Below are positions 35,825 to 44,436 of a DNA stretch of 64,000 nucleotides, piece after piece. Positions within the stretch are counted from its first letter, which is position 1; the number at the start of each line of letters is the position of its first letter. Origin of the DNA: Bacteroidia bacterium. GTDB lineage: Bacteria; Bacteroidota; Bacteroidia; Bacteroidales; F082. The stretch lies in contig JAJTAY010000011.1 of NCBI GenBank assembly GCA_021287165.1, forward strand, positions 62,001-126,000, given 5' to 3'. Under the pieces are notes generated by a model, which did no database searches, had not been told where the DNA came from, and worked only from the letters and a program-made list of their open reading frames with translations. The position numbers and the translations under genes are program-made.

Positions 35825-36412
35825 TTAAAGAATGTTATGACCAGATTGATTAACGTGTAACCTGAGGTCGGGCCAGAATTGTTCGAAGGCATTTCCGACC
35901 ATGATGTAATGTTCAAGTAACACATCCACCGCTTTGTCCATGCCGCTTACAAAACTTGCCCTGCGGTTCATGCCGTTGAAAACCCGCTGAAGATCGCGCA
36001 GATTGGCATAGCCGGCCAACCAGTTCTGTGCCACCATCCAGGGCACTATACGACGCGAACGCGGTGGAAGATATCCGTAGTTATTTAGTAAAGTCCGATA
36101 AACCCATTGGGCGAACTCGGTGAGATCGCCATGGCCGTGACGACCCCAGCCTATGGCAAGAAAATGATCAAAATAAATGTCGAGCACCACAGGGGCATAT
36201 TTACCAAAATCCGCAGTCAACGTTTGGGCAGTTTCTTTGACCAAAGGATGACTGTCGGTAAAGCTATCGATCAGCCTGTGCAGCTGCACGCCGCCTCGCA
36301 TAGCCTCAGGCAGGCTGTCAAGCATCTGGCCCTTCACATGATCAGCTACCATATTGCCGGTGAGCACCAACTGATTGTCGCCCGAAAGCAGGGCATGTGC
36401 AAGGAAATTCAG
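35825..36412 (-). CDS. Acyl carrier protein phosphodiesterase-like protein (AcpH/DUF479)
   Basis: The family hydrolyses the phosphopantetheine arm from acyl carrier protein. The 195 residues include the family features NMVADHVKGQMLDSLPEAMRGGVQLHRLIDSFTDSHP and YAPVVLDIYFDHFLA. No ATG precedes these. The usual N-terminus MNFLAHxxLS is encoded from a CTG at 36410-36412 (NFLAHALLSGDNQ). The -7 box TAGATTTG at 36429-36436 sets the transcript start about 10 nt before that CTG. A TTG at 36370 is the alternative, but it would delete the conserved first strand. So this is either a CTG start or a mutated ATG. Confidence 0.78.
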   Translation of the reverse strand: MNFLAHALLSGDNQLVLTGNMVADHVKGQMLDSLPEAMRGGVQLHRLIDSFTDSHPLVKETAQTLTADFGKYAPVVLDIYFDHFLAIGWGRHGHGDLTEFAQWVYRTLLNNYGYLPPRSRRIVPWMVAQNWLAGYANLRDLQRVFNGMNRRASFVSGMDKAVDVLLEHYIMVGNAFEQFWPDLRLHVNQSGHNIL

Positions 36413-36428
36413 TTTTCGTACTTTTTAG

Positions 36429-36436
36429 CAAATCTA
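36429..36436 (-). promoter_or_regulatory. -7 box of the acpH-like gene
   Basis: Minus-strand TAGATTTG, a perfect TAnnTTTG match, lies 16 bp upstream of the CTG start proposed at 36412. Confidence 0.6.
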
Positions 36437-36498
36437 AGCAATGTGGTGCTTCATGACTTTAAATTTATTGTTTTAATCTCTGTAAGCCAACTTCTGTA

Positions 36499-36506
36499 TA
36501 CCTTTG
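36499..36506 (+). promoter_or_regulatory. -7 box of the MATE exporter gene
   Basis: TACCTTTG matches the consensus; the ATG is at 36553, giving a leader of about 40 nt. Confidence 0.55.
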
Positions 36507-36552
36507 CCCACCCTAATTTATTGAGCAGCAAATGCTGATTAATTGCTAAAAT

Positions 36553-37884
36553 ATGAAGGACCTCACCGAAGGTAAGGAAGGCCAGCTTATTCTTAGGTTT
36601 ACGATTCCTATGCTGATTGGTAATGTCTTCCAGCAGCTTTATAATGTGGTTGACAGCATTGTGATTGGCAGGTTTTTAGGCAATGAAGCACTTGCGGCTG
36701 TGGGTGCAAGTTTTCCGCTCATTTTCACTTTGATATCGTTGGTTATTGGTCTTACCACCGGAGGTACGGTCATTATTTCGCAATATTTTGGGGCTCGTCG
36801 GCCCGAGATGGTAGAAAAGGCCATCCATACCGTGTATATCGTTCTTTTCTGGGCCTCACTTTTGTTAATGGTCCTGAGCTGGTTACTTGGTAGTTTTGTT
36901 TTCCGGCTTATCGACCTGCCGGAAGATGTTATCCCTCAGGCCGTTAAGTACTTTAACGTTTACGCCGCCGGGTATCTCTTCTTTTTTGGTTTTCAAGGCA
37001 CTTCGGCTATTCTAAGGGGTCTGGGCGACTCAAAGACTCCGCTATATTTTCTTATTGTCAGCACAATTATGAATATTATCCTCGACCTGCTGTTTGTAGC
37101 CGTTTTCGGTTGGGGTATCGAAGGCGTTGCCGTGGCAACCATCATTGCTCAGGCCGGAGCTTTCGTAACGCTGGTGCTTTACCTGAATAACCGCAATGAG
37201 TTGCTTAGGTTCAGGCCGATGCAGATGACTTTCGATCGCTCAATTTTCAAAAGAAGTTTGCAAATTGGGCTTCCCACTGGCTTTCAGCAGACTTTTGTAG
37301 CGCTTGGTATGCTGGCGCTTTACAAGGTTGTAAATATGTTCGGTACCACCGTGATTGCAGCCTATGCCGTGGCCATGCGAATCGATTCATTTGCCAGCCT
37401 GCCGGCCATGAATTTTTCAGCTGCGCTTTCTTCCTTTGTGGGTCAGAATATCGGCGCCGGGCAGTTCGATCGTGTCAAAAAGGGCCTGATGGCTACCCTG
37501 CGGATGACATCAATATTTTCGCTGGCAGTTACGGTGGTAGCATGGCTTTTTTCGGCCCCTATTATGCGCATGTTTACTGCCGACGAGGCTGTGGTGGCCG
37601 TAGGGCGCGATTACCTGCATATTGTGAGCATTTTTTATGTGCTTTTCTCGGCTATGTTTGTGCTCAACGGCATGCTGCGCGGAGCCGGCGATACGCTCAT
37701 TCCCATGTTTGTAACCTTGTTTTCGCTTTGGGTGGTGCGCGTGCCTGTTTCGTTTTTCCTTGCCAAGCACCTTGGCCCGGTAGGCATCTGGTGGGGAATT
37801 CCCGTGGCCTGGGCATTGGGAGCGCTTTTTTCTTACCTCTACTACCGCACCGGACGCTGGAAAACGAAACGGGTGGTCAGGTAG
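36553..37884 (+). CDS. MATE family efflux transporter
   Basis: The 443-residue protein has twelve predicted transmembrane helices in two similar halves. It opens with LILRFTIPMLIGNVFQQLYNVVDSIVIGRFLGNEALAAVGASFP, the MATE signature. The second half begins near FKRSLQIGLPTGFQQTFVALGMLALYKVVNMFG. It should export cationic drugs or metabolites in exchange for Na+ or H+. It is flanked by its own -7 box and followed closely by the prolyl oligopeptidase gene, which also has a separate promoter. Confidence 0.93.
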   Translation: MKDLTEGKEGQLILRFTIPMLIGNVFQQLYNVVDSIVIGRFLGNEALAAVGASFPLIFTLISLVIGLTTGGTVIISQYFGARRPEMVEKAIHTVYIVLFWASLLLMVLSWLLGSFVFRLIDLPEDVIPQAVKYFNVYAAGYLFFFGFQGTSAILRGLGDSKTPLYFLIVSTIMNIILDLLFVAVFGWGIEGVAVATIIAQAGAFVTLVLYLNNRNELLRFRPMQMTFDRSIFKRSLQIGLPTGFQQTFVALGMLALYKVVNMFGTTVIAAYAVAMRIDSFASLPAMNFSAALSSFVGQNIGAGQFDRVKKGLMATLRMTSIFSLAVTVVAWLFSAPIMRMFTADEAVVAVGRDYLHIVSIFYVLFSAMFVLNGMLRGAGDTLIPMFVTLFSLWVVRVPVSFFLAKHLGPVGIWWGIPVAWALGALFSYLYYRTGRWKTKRVVR

Positions 37885-37903
37885 GCTTTTAGAGCCATTT
37901 TCT

Positions 37904-37911
37904 TACCTTTG
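37904..37911 (+). promoter_or_regulatory. -7 box of the prolyl oligopeptidase gene
   Basis: TACCTTTG lies 19 bp before the ATG at 37931; the leader would be about 13 nt. Confidence 0.55.
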
Positions 37912-37930
37912 ACCATCAAACTTATATTCC

Positions 37931-40060
37931 ATGAAGAATTTTATTTTGCTGATTATCATTGCTATGCTTGCAAATGCCTGTGCACCGAAGCACGAACCTA
38001 TTGTTTATCCTGAGTCGAAGAAGGTTGATCAGGTGGACAATTATTTTGGGACCGAAATAGCTGATCCTTATCGTTGGCTTGAAGACGATAATTCGGAGGA
38101 AACCGCCATGTGGGTGGCCGCGCAGAATGCTGTAACACAGAGCTATCTTTCGCGCATTCCATTTCGTGAGTCGCTGAGACAGCGCTTCGAAACCATCTGG
38201 AATTATCCCCGTGTTGGCACGCCTTTCAAGAAAGCTGGCCGCTATTTCTTTTTCCGCAACGACGGACTTCAGAATCAAAGTGTTCTATACACAATGAAAG
38301 CTTTGAATGAGACCCCCGAAGTGCTCCTCGACCCCAACACCTTTAGTGCCGATGGCACTATTTCACTGGGCAGCGTAAGTCCTTCGCCCGGTGGCAAATA
38401 CTTTGCCTATGCCATAAGCCGTGGTGGCAGCGACTGGAATGAAATAGTGGTGATGGATCTCGATAGCCGCACCATGCTTGCCGACACCATTCGCTGGGTG
38501 AAGTTCTCGGGAATTTCGTGGCTCAACGAAGATGGCTTTTTCTACAGTGCCTACGATGCCCCGGCACCGGGACAGGCGCTTTCAGGAAGCAACGAATTTC
38601 ACAAGCTGTATTATCATAAATTGGGAACCCCGCAATCGGCCGACCAAATTATATTCCAAAACAAGGAATTCCCCAAACGCAATTATTATGGCGGTATTAC
38701 CGATGGAGGCAGCTTCCTAGTAGTGCGCGAATCGCAGTCCACCAGCGGAAATGCCTTGTATGTGCGACCGGCCAACGATTTCAAAGCGCCTTTTGTTAAG
38801 GTTGCCGAAGGTTTTGATTACGATTACGATGTGATTGATGAGCTTAACGGTAAGTTGCTGGTAGAAACGAACTATGGCGCTCCCAAACGTAAGCTTGTGC
38901 TAATTGACCCGGCGGCACCGGCACCCGAAAACTGGAAAACTATCATACCCGAAGGTGAAAATGTGCTTGGAGCGGTTAGTCTGGCCGGCCCATATATCTA
39001 TGCCGATTATGTGGTGGATGCAAGCAACAGGGCTTATTTCTTCGATTACGAAGGTAATCTGGTGAAAGAGCTCGAGTTTCCGACTTTAGGTACTACTGGT
39101 GGATTCAGCGGTGACAAAGACGACAACGAGGCTTTCTACGCCTTCACTTCATTTACAATGCCTACCACAATTTATCGCTACGACCTTAGTGCGCACCAGT
39201 CCGAAAAATATTTTGCCAGTGAGGTGCAGTTTAATCCTGAAGAGTATGTGACCGAGCAGGTCTTCTTCAGCAGCAAGGACGGCACGCGGGTTCCTATGTT
39301 CATCGTTTACAAGAAGGGCATGCAGCGTAATGGCAAAAATCCCTTGTTGCTATATGGCTACGGCGGTTTCAACATCAGTGTGATGCCCTCGTTTTCGGTG
39401 GCAAGGCTGCCTTTCCTCGAGCAGGGCGGAATTTATGTGTCGGTGAACTTGCGCGGTGGTGGTGAATATGGCAAGAAATGGCACGAGGCAGGTCAAAAAT
39501 TTAACAAACAAAATGTGTTCGACGATTTTATCGCGGCTGCCGAATACCTTATTGCTGAGAAATACACCGAACCATCGAAAATTGCCATCATGGGTGGCTC
39601 GAACGGCGGATTGCTTGTGGGTGCAGCGATGACCCAGCGCCCTGAGTTGTTCAAAGTGGCTATTCCGATTGTTGGTGTGTTGGATATGCTTCGTTATCAA
39701 TATTTTACTATTGGGTGGGCATGGGCTGCCGATTATGGCCGCAGCGACGAAAGCGAGGAGATGTTCCGTTATCTGCTCGAATATTCGCCACTGCACAATG
39801 TGAAGCAAGGAGTGAAATATCCTTCAACACTTGCCATAACAGCCGATCATGACGACCGCGTCGTGCCTGCGCATACTTTTAAATTTATGGCCGAGCTGCA
39901 AAGCAAACATGGTGGTGAAAACCCTGTAATCGTGCGAATAGAAACGCAGGCCGGGCACGGTGCTGGTAAACCTACCTCAAAGCTGATAGAGGAAAACACC
40001 GACATCTATAGCTTCATTATGTATGAATTAGGCATGAAGCCAAAATTTGCGAAGAATTAA
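37931..40060 (+). CDS. Prolyl oligopeptidase family (S9A) lipoprotein
   Basis: The 709-residue serine peptidase cleaves short peptides after proline. The signal sequence ends in a lipobox (IIIAMLANAC, Cys at residue 17), so it is a lipoprotein of the periplasm or surface. The N-terminal beta-propeller runs to about 420 (DPYRWLEDDNSEETAMWVAAQN is the family opening). The alpha/beta hydrolase domain has the nucleophile Ser in GGSNGGLLVGAA, Asp in ADHDDRVVPAHTFK and His in AGHGAGKPTSK. Its last 36 codons and the terminator are present a second time at 43991-44153. Confidence 0.93.
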   Translation: MKNFILLIIIAMLANACAPKHEPIVYPESKKVDQVDNYFGTEIADPYRWLEDDNSEETAMWVAAQNAVTQSYLSRIPFRESLRQRFETIWNYPRVGTPFKKAGRYFFFRNDGLQNQSVLYTMKALNETPEVLLDPNTFSADGTISLGSVSPSPGGKYFAYAISRGGSDWNEIVVMDLDSRTMLADTIRWVKFSGISWLNEDGFFYSAYDAPAPGQALSGSNEFHKLYYHKLGTPQSADQIIFQNKEFPKRNYYGGITDGGSFLVVRESQSTSGNALYVRPANDFKAPFVKVAEGFDYDYDVIDELNGKLLVETNYGAPKRKLVLIDPAAPAPENWKTIIPEGENVLGAVSLAGPYIYADYVVDASNRAYFFDYEGNLVKELEFPTLGTTGGFSGDKDDNEAFYAFTSFTMPTTIYRYDLSAHQSEKYFASEVQFNPEEYVTEQVFFSSKDGTRVPMFIVYKKGMQRNGKNPLLLYGYGGFNISVMPSFSVARLPFLEQGGIYVSVNLRGGGEYGKKWHEAGQKFNKQNVFDDFIAAAEYLIAEKYTEPSKIAIMGGSNGGLLVGAAMTQRPELFKVAIPIVGVLDMLRYQYFTIGWAWAADYGRSDESEEMFRYLLEYSPLHNVKQGVKYPSTLAITADHDDRVVPAHTFKFMAELQSKHGGENPVIVRIETQAGHGAGKPTSKLIEENTDIYSFIMYELGMKPKFAKN

Positions 40061-40084
40061 AGGTGTTGATTTCCTGATGTTTAA

Positions 40085-40118
40085 TCCGGCAGGCCAAAGG
40101 CCTGCCGGATTTTTGTTT
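40085..40118. terminator. Terminator between convergent prolyl oligopeptidase and DUF2200 remnant
   Basis: TCCGGCAGGC and GCCTGCCGGA form a 10-bp stem with loop CAAA, followed by TTTTTG. The duplicated terminator at 44120-44153 has the loop changed so that CCAAAGG reads CCTTTGG. Confidence 0.85.
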
Positions 40119-40393
40119 TACTTGATATCCTGCCTGAGAATTTTCTCCATTTTACGGCCTTTAGCCAATTCATCTACTAGCTTATCGAGATAGCGGACTT
40201 TTCTTGTAAGTTCATTTTCAATACTTTTCACCCTTACCCCGCAAATTGCCCTGGTGATAAAGACTGCCTTGGGATTTAAACTGGCATTTTCGAAAAGGGT
40301 TTTAAACGTGGCCTTTGTATCAATCATCTCTTTAAGCTGATTATTATCAATACTTGTCAGCCATTCGATCACCTGGTTGAGTTCGGTAGCCAT
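40118..40393 (-). pseudogene. 5'-truncated DUF2200 gene (copy 1 of the duplication)
   Basis: The 91 residues correspond to the last three quarters of the intact DUF2200 protein encoded at 44153-44536 (LNQVIEWLTSIDNNQLKEMIDTKATFKTLFE... KVRYLDKLVDELAKGRKMEKILRQDIK). The first 30 or so residues, including the conserved VYPLYLTKVEKKGRT segment, are missing, because homology stops at 40401. It also differs at positions conserved in the intact copy (for example FITRAICGVRV for FITGAICGVRV). It is probably not functional, although an ATG happens to open it. Confidence 0.8.
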
Positions 40394-40733
40394 GCGGCCT
40401 TAAATTTACCCGCATTTTAAACGATGCTGGTAAACTTACCAGTTGGTAGGCAAAGCTATGTGCTTCTTGGTCGATAAGGACGTATTCTTTGGGCATTTCA
40501 AAGCGGTAACATGCAGGTATTTTACACCATATCACGATCAGTGTTTACAATCAGGCTTTTCTTATCAAGGTCTTGAAAAAAAGTAAGCTAAATAATTGAA
40601 AAATAAAAAATAAAGTGTTATATTTATGCTCCTCTATTTTTTTCTAAAGGGCACTTGGCAACTCTGTCACGAACAATTCGGCAATAAATTTGTAACACAT
40701 AAAAGAGTCCTTTCAGATCAAAAAAAACCAGCC
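40394..40733. other. 340-bp region upstream of the repeat-bearing kelch gene
   Basis: The left part (40420-40535) has an open minus-strand stretch (PKEYVLIDQEAHSFAYQLVSLP) that I cannot assign and that may be a gene remnant left by the rearrangement. The right part holds a -7-like box TATATTTA at 40619-40626 and a 108-nt leader for the gene at 40734. Nothing else was recognised. Confidence 0.45.
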
Positions 40734-42932
40734 ATGAGAAGTTTGATTTACATCATCGGGTTGATGCTTGTAAGTTGCATTACGCATGCCCAGAATAATT
40801 TGATGAGTCCACCTCAAAACTTATTTGGTCAGTCAGAACTGATTATGCCTGATGGAATTTATTATTTTGGAGGTATGCGCATCGAGGATGGTCAGGTGAT
40901 TGCGAATAACGTGATGTGGGTGCTGGATAATGATAACCAATGGCACGTTGTTAACAGAGGTGATTGTTTGATAGGACCAGCTCCCAGAGGATATGCAAAT
41001 TTTTACTCGGTGAATGGCGAAATTTACATAGAGGGTGGGGTCAACGAAACAAACGAATGTGTATCAGATAAATGGAAGTATAATTGGACAACGCGTTGTT
41101 GGGATTACGAGGGCGTATCCTATCAAATTCCATGCAAGAAAAATGTTGCTTTCGGACCCATGAAGGCAAGTACGTGGTACTTTGCATACGGTGGTGAATC
41201 TACTGATGGGATGGCACATGCTTCATTTTACAAAATAGCTTCTGGATCTCAGGGTCCAGTTTACGTCAATTTAAACAACCACCCTGAAGCCAAAACCGGT
41301 GCAGCGATTTTTTTGGTTAACGGCAACATACCTGTAACCTTCGGCGGGATAAACTATGACATTGATCCCAATACGCCCGGCAATCAAGTGTCAGCGTCGA
41401 AAAAGTCGTTTATTTTTTACGAGAACATTAACGCCTGGTATCCGCTTACAACTATGGGCAATATCCCTGAATTGTACAACATGGCCTACACGCAAACACC
41501 GGATGGTCATACCATGTTCGTAATCGGGGGAAATTCGTGGGACTACAACACCAATACGCCTGTCCCAAGTTCGGGTATCTACTTCAACAGTGTCAACAAT
41601 CATCAGTGGATTAGCGCAATGACCTCGCTGCCCGATCCAAGTACAGACCTTTTGTCGAGTTATAAGCCCCACGACAGGGGAAACGACACCATTATCATTG
41701 TAGGAGGGCGAAAGGCCAACGGACAGCCCGTGGGCATGAACTATAAATATGCCGTCAACAGCCAAACCCTTACGCCTTTTCCTCACCCAACATATGCGCT
41801 CACCGCCACAGCAGGACAGGGTGGAAGCATCAACCCAGGCGGAGTAAATCAGGTTTATCAGGGAAGCAACATCACTTTTTCTATAAATCCTGACCCGGGG
41901 TTTGCTGTTGCAGCTGTTTTGGTTAATGGCCAGAATATTGGTCAGGTAAATCAATACACCATCGAAGATATCCAGGCCCCACAGAGCATCGAAGCGCAGT
42001 TTAGCCAGCTCACTTACAACATCACAGCCACAGCCGGGCCTGGCGGAAGCATACAGCCTTCGGGACAGATCAACGTGCCCTGGGGTGAGAGCCAGACCTT
42101 CAGCATTCAGCCAGATCAGGGCTATGCCATAGCAGCGGTGCTGGTTGACGGACAGAATGTGGGGCCGGTGGCCACTTACACCTTCAGCAATGTGCAGGCT
42201 CCGCACAGCATCGAAGCGCAGTTCAGCCAGCTAACCTACAGCATCACGGCCACGGCAGGCGCGGGCGGAAGCATACAGCCCTCGGGACAGATCACCGTGC
42301 CCTGGGGTGGGAGCCAGACCTTCAGCATACAGCCCGACCAGGGCTATGCCATAGCCGTGGTGCTGGTGGACGGTCAAAATGTAGGGCCGGTGGCCACTTA
42401 CACCTTCAGCAATGTACAGGCTCCGCACAGCATCGAAGCGCAGTTCAGCCAGCTCACTTACAGCATCATAGCCACAGCAGGGCCTGGCGGAAGCATACAG
42501 CCTTCGGGACAGATCACGGTGCCCTGGGGTGGGAGCCAAACTTTTTTCATAAGCCCCCATCCCGGTTACAAGATAGATTCTGTTTTGGTGGATAACAGCT
42601 TTGTTGGGACGATGTCGAATTATACGTTTGCGAATGTTACCTCAAATCACCTCATAAGGGCAGTGTTTGGATTAATCACCGGAAACGATGCGATAACCAC
42701 CCATTTGATCCGAATCATTCCAAACCCTGCGGATGGTCCGGTTGAAGTATTTTTAAAAGATTGTGCCTTTTTTACCTGGAAATTGATTGACTTAAGGGGG
42801 ATTGTGCTGAACTATGGATTAATCGATACCAATGAGGAACAGCGCATTAAACTGAATTTACCCAATGGAATTTATTTTTTCCTGATTGAGGACGGTCAGC
42901 ATAGCCAAGCACAAAAAGTAATAAAACATTAA
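40734..42932 (+). CDS. T9SS-exported kelch-like protein with four InlB-B-like repeats
   Basis: The 732-residue secreted protein has a signal peptide (SLIYIIGLMLVSCITHAQ). A kelch-type beta-propeller of about 330 residues follows (IYYFGGMRIEDG, IYIEGGVNETNECVSDKW, TFGGINYDIDPNTPGNQ, MFVIGGNSWDYNTNTP, IIIVGGRKANG). Then come four 74-residue repeats of the divergent InlB B-repeat type (ATAGPGGSIQPSGQI...VLVDGQNVGPVATYTFSNVQ...IEAQFSQL), and a C-terminal T9SS sorting domain (IIPNPADGPVEVFL, ending SQAQKVIKH). The open frame starts at 40626, but the signal peptide fixes the start at 40734. It is the paralogue of the gene at 45013, which has the same propeller but no repeats. It is likely a surface adhesin or binding protein. 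Confidence 0.82.
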   Translation: MRSLIYIIGLMLVSCITHAQNNLMSPPQNLFGQSELIMPDGIYYFGGMRIEDGQVIANNVMWVLDNDNQWHVVNRGDCLIGPAPRGYANFYSVNGEIYIEGGVNETNECVSDKWKYNWTTRCWDYEGVSYQIPCKKNVAFGPMKASTWYFAYGGESTDGMAHASFYKIASGSQGPVYVNLNNHPEAKTGAAIFLVNGNIPVTFGGINYDIDPNTPGNQVSASKKSFIFYENINAWYPLTTMGNIPELYNMAYTQTPDGHTMFVIGGNSWDYNTNTPVPSSGIYFNSVNNHQWISAMTSLPDPSTDLLSSYKPHDRGNDTIIIVGGRKANGQPVGMNYKYAVNSQTLTPFPHPTYALTATAGQGGSINPGGVNQVYQGSNITFSINPDPGFAVAAVLVNGQNIGQVNQYTIEDIQAPQSIEAQFSQLTYNITATAGPGGSIQPSGQINVPWGESQTFSIQPDQGYAIAAVLVDGQNVGPVATYTFSNVQAPHSIEAQFSQLTYSITATAGAGGSIQPSGQITVPWGGSQTFSIQPDQGYAIAVVLVDGQNVGPVATYTFSNVQAPHSIEAQFSQLTYSIIATAGPGGSIQPSGQITVPWGGSQTFFISPHPGYKIDSVLVDNSFVGTMSNYTFANVTSNHLIRAVFGLITGNDAITTHLIRIIPNPADGPVEVFLKDCAFFTWKLIDLRGIVLNYGLIDTNEEQRIKLNLPNGIYFFLIEDGQHSQAQKVIKH
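41790..42677 (+). repeat. Four tandem 222-bp repeats inside the kelch-like gene
   Basis: Repeat starts are at 41790, 42012, 42234 and 42456, each exactly 222 bp apart. Repeats 2 and 3 are almost identical in DNA. The first half of repeat 4 also matches, while repeat 1 and the end of repeat 4 have diverged. The pattern suggests recent expansion of the central units by recombination or slippage. Confidence 0.92.
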
Positions 42933-43094
42933 CTCGCTGTGTTTTAGAAGCTGAGGCTGTTCCGAAGCCTGTCGCCTTTTCCTGTTTTCGACATGTTTGG
43001 TATCCCTCTCTCATAATAAACTGATATACAAACTTATAGTTTTGTAATTTTAGAATTTCGAGTGTCCCAGGTGTGTTTTTGTTATTTTTATTGG

Positions 43095-43447
43095 GTGTTT
43101 GTCAGGAAAAGAACAACAAAAGCGGTGTTGTCAGCGTCCAAGTGATTGACAAGAGCGGAGGGCGCTACAGAGTTGTTAAGACCATAGGTAGCAGCCGTAA
43201 CGCTCAGGAGGTAGAGCGTCTGGTTGGCCTTGGCAAAGAGTGGATAAAAAGCAAGCGGGGTTGTTAGAGATTGATTTTACGAATTATCGTCAACAGACTG
43301 AGTTTGTTTTACAGGGATTGGAGGCGATTTCTGTAAGAGGACCTGATTTGTTGTTAGGGAAAATTTTTAATGAGATTGACTTTAATCAAATTGATGAGGA
43401 GCTTTTCAGGCATCTTGTTTTGACCCTTTTTTCGCTATCCAGACTGT
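43095..43447 (+). pseudogene. IS1634-family (IS4 group) transposase, decayed N-terminal fragment
   Basis: The frame fragments NKSGVVSVQVIDKSGGRYRVVKTIGSSRNAQEVERLV and then VRGPDLLLGKIFNEIDFNQIDEELFRHLVLT are the conserved beginning of IS1634-type transposases, which continue with a DDE domain that is absent here. The natural start is GTG 43095 (FVRK). One frameshift lies near 43107-43115 and another near 43250-43265, and homology ends about 43447. The upstream 130 bp (42933-43094) may contain the IS end, but I could not find a matching inverted repeat. Confidence 0.75.
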
Positions 43448-43645
43448 AAAATAAAGACCTGAGAATATCTTGCATACATCCATACGTTAATGTTTATGAC
43501 CAGGCTTTCTCGTAAATCTGGAGGGAATGGCCTGTTTTTATTCAACAAAACCCGTCCTATTAGATCCGCAAGTATATAGACCGGTGAGAGGGTATCGCTA
43601 ATCTTTTGAAATTTTCGTATGGGTACCGCAGCGGCGAAACCAGGA

Positions 43646-43683
43646 CAAAAAACATGCACCGCTTTTCGTGGGCGATGCATGTT
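43646..43683 (-). terminator. Terminator after the LruC/DUF4842 remnant
   Basis: AACATGCA (43651-43658) pairs with TGCATGTT (43676-43683); on the minus strand it is followed by a T-run (43646-43651). It still marks the original end of the truncated gene. Confidence 0.75.
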
Positions 43684-43708
43684 TCAAAAATACCATCAAA
43701 ACAAGCGA

Positions 43709-43990
43709 TTATTTCTTCTTGTAAATCGCGTGTTCATTACGGTAACCTGCAGCTTTGTTTTGGTACCAGTCGGTGTACTGGCTTCCTGCTGTTTCGGCCC
43801 AGTTGCCAAATTTCAGATAGGCTTTTGAGATGTCGTTTCGTTCGATAGGATATTCGAAAGTGCGGGTCAGGTTCACCATCCAGGGCAAGTTGTTGGAGGT
43901 CTGATAATAGCGCCCGAGGGCAGGATTGGTGGCATCGGCACCCTGTCCGAAATAGCTTTGGCTGGCAAGGTTGGTGGGAGGCAGGCCGGT
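43709..43990 (-). pseudogene. C-terminal stub of a LruC/DUF4842 domain protein
   Basis: About 93 residues look like the end of LruC-domain (DUF4842) proteins: YYQTSNNLPWMVNLTRTFEYP, then DISKAYLKFGNWAETAGSQYTDWYQNK and the terminal GYRNEHAIYKKK. The N-terminal several hundred residues expected for the family are missing. The sequence breaks at the left edge of duplicated block 2, where it joins the prolyl oligopeptidase tail. This is a truncation caused by the rearrangement, not a real short gene. Confidence 0.75.
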
Positions 43991-44436
43991 CACGGTGCTG
44001 GTAAACCTACCTCAAAGCTGATAGAGGAAAACACCGACATCTATAGCTTCATTATGTATGAATTAGGCATGAAGCCAAAATTTGCGAAGAATTAAAGGGG
44101 TTGATTCCCTGATGTTTAATCCGGCAGGCCTTTGGCCTGCCGGATTTTTGTTTTACTTGATATCCTGCCTGAGAATTTTCTCCATTTTACGGCCTTTAGC
44201 CAATTCATCTACTAGCTTATCGAGATAGCGGACTTTTCTTGTAAGTTCATTTTCAATACTTTCCACCCTTACCCCGCAAATTGCCCCGGTGATAAAGCCT
44301 GCCTTGGGATTTAAACTGGCATATTCGAAAAGGGTTTTAAACGTGGCCTTTGAATCAATCATCTCTTTGAGCTGATTATCATCAATACCTGTCAGCCATT
44401 CGATGACCTGGTTGAGTTCGGCGGCGGTGCGGCCTT
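43981..44436. repeat. 456-bp direct repeat, copy 2
   Basis: Second copy of the block at 39946-40401: the last 36 codons of the prolyl oligopeptidase as a dead 3' fragment (stop at about 44093-44095), its terminator (44120-44153) and the C-terminal three quarters of the DUF2200 gene. Here DUF2200 continues intact beyond the repeat edge, so for that gene this is the ancestral side, whereas for the protease copy 1 is the ancestral side. Confidence 0.92.
44120..44153. terminator. Duplicated terminator between the protease fragment and DUF2200
   Basis: TCCGGCAGGC / GCCTGCCGGA stem with a TTTG loop and a following T-run; copy of 40085-40118. Confidence 0.85.

Larger units (their letters stand above)
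39946..40401. repeat. 456-bp direct repeat, copy 1
   Basis: This block covers the 3' end of the prolyl oligopeptidase, the terminator and part of a DUF2200 gene. It matches 43981-44436 at a constant offset of 4035 bp, with no indels and only scattered substitutions. The protease-coding part (about 108 bp from 39956) is identical in both copies. Left edge: GCAGGCCGG; right edge: GCGGCCTT. Confidence 0.92.

Noticed and set aside
40347-40535. 62-codon minus-strand frame as a gene.
   Set aside because: Half of it overlaps the DUF2200 remnant in another frame; the rest is an unassigned remnant with no homologue that I recognise.
43435-43680. 81-codon minus-strand frame next to the IS fragment.
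   Set aside because: It overlaps the terminator of the LruC stub and the transposase fragment, and shows no domain.
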